Shown in pieces: positions 60,239 through 60,360 of a stretch of DNA of 60,360 bases. Source of the DNA: Arthrobacter celericrescens (GTDB taxonomy: Bacteria; Actinomycetota; Actinomycetes; Actinomycetales; Micrococcaceae); the NCBI RefSeq assembly GCF_003614925.1, contig NZ_QYLP01000095.1, positions 1-60,360 on the forward strand, read 5' to 3'. A program made the translations under genes and the position numbers. The notes beneath the pieces are model-generated. The model searched no databases. It saw only the letters and a program-made list of their open reading frames with translations, and was not told where the DNA came from. The stretch's first letter is position 1, and each line of letters starts with the position of its first letter.

Positions 60239-60274
60239 CCCAAGTAACTCGCAATTGTTGTCGTTATGAGGCTT
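60239..60274. repeat. Half copy of the palindromic intergenic repeat, copy 3
   Basis: CCCAAGTAACTCGCAATTGT follows the MocR stop codon directly and runs to GTCGTTATGAGGCTT, matching the left half of copy 1. The right arm is missing. Confidence 0.75.
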
Positions 60275-60360
60275 CAATTACCCAGGGGCTTCGCCCCGCC
60301 GTGGGCATGGAAAATGTGTGCAGGGGCGGGGTCTCTGGCGTGGTGCCGGTTGCGCGGAGC
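60275..60360. other. Right end of the window, no gene recognised
   Basis: The last 86 bases carry a small hairpin (GGGGCTTCGCCCC) but no frame I can support as a gene start or end. A neighbouring gene may begin beyond the window. Confidence 0.3.

Overview
This window is a high-GC chromosomal segment from an actinobacterium of the Micrococcaceae, most likely Arthrobacter or Pseudarthrobacter. The basis is strong G/C third-position bias, frequent GTG starts with GGAGG-type ribosome binding sites, a GTP-type PEP carboxykinase, a DUF4193 zinc-ribbon protein, an overlapping lhr-nei2 pair, and a secreted transglycosylase-like gene behind a c-di-AMP riboswitch. The genus assignment is an inference; there is no rRNA here to confirm it. 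I see no CRISPR array, prophage, transposase or plasmid genes.

Layout. 1-6.2 kb: pckG (minus), tRNA-Arg(ACG), an M20D amidohydrolase, a FadR-type regulator and a flavoprotein disulfide reductase. 6.2-9.6 kb: a self-contained operon (degenerate ABC-ATPase-like protein, YhgE/Pip membrane protein, TetR) driven by a promoter embedded in a perfect 32-bp palindrome. 9.7-14.7 kb: small membrane protein, EamA exporter with divergent LysR, PAP2 phosphatase, SixA-like phosphatase, and a receiver-less winged-helix regulator. 15.3-19.7 kb: secreted DUF5666-like protein, OmpR-type response regulator with histidine kinase, and the riboswitch-controlled transglycosylase-like protein. 20.3-23.7 kb: GT2-GtrA fusion coupled to a GT39 membrane glycosyltransferase. 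23.7-26.1 kb: HAD hydrolase, VOC protein, upp and divergent tadA. 26.1-31.0 kb: a translationally coupled minus-strand operon of DHA2 efflux pump, rifampin-phosphotransferase-like enzyme and TetR, which looks like an antibiotic-response module. 31-34.1 kb: TDT-family transporter with divergent LysR, VOC protein and acylphosphatase. 34.1-36.6 kb: a three-gene operon (MDR dehydrogenase, PTPS/QueD-like protein lacking its catalytic residues, GT4 glycosyltransferase) of unknown function. 36.6-41.3 kb: tRNA-Ser(CGA) followed by decayed genes (GNAT start, KptA tail) and small hypothetical or secreted proteins. 41.4-46.9 kb: orphan histidine kinase, then a TetR-controlled MFS/amidohydrolase unit. 47-52.2 kb: sulfite-oxidase-family enzyme with SRPBCC partner, CPA2 antiporter, a histidine-rich membrane protein next to YcnI, and a DUF4232 lipoprotein. 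52.2-60.2 kb: lhr-nei2 repair pair and a YczE/MocR divergent pair.

Points most worth a second look: the PTPS-like operon with stripped active site; the pseudo-ABC/YhgE/TetR operon; a 66-bp palindromic intergenic repeat found three times at gene ends, supplying C-terminal codons to two minus-strand genes; the c-di-AMP riboswitch; and the rifampin-phosphotransferase-like operon. Several promoters carry clean operator palindromes, so regulation in this window is unusually readable.
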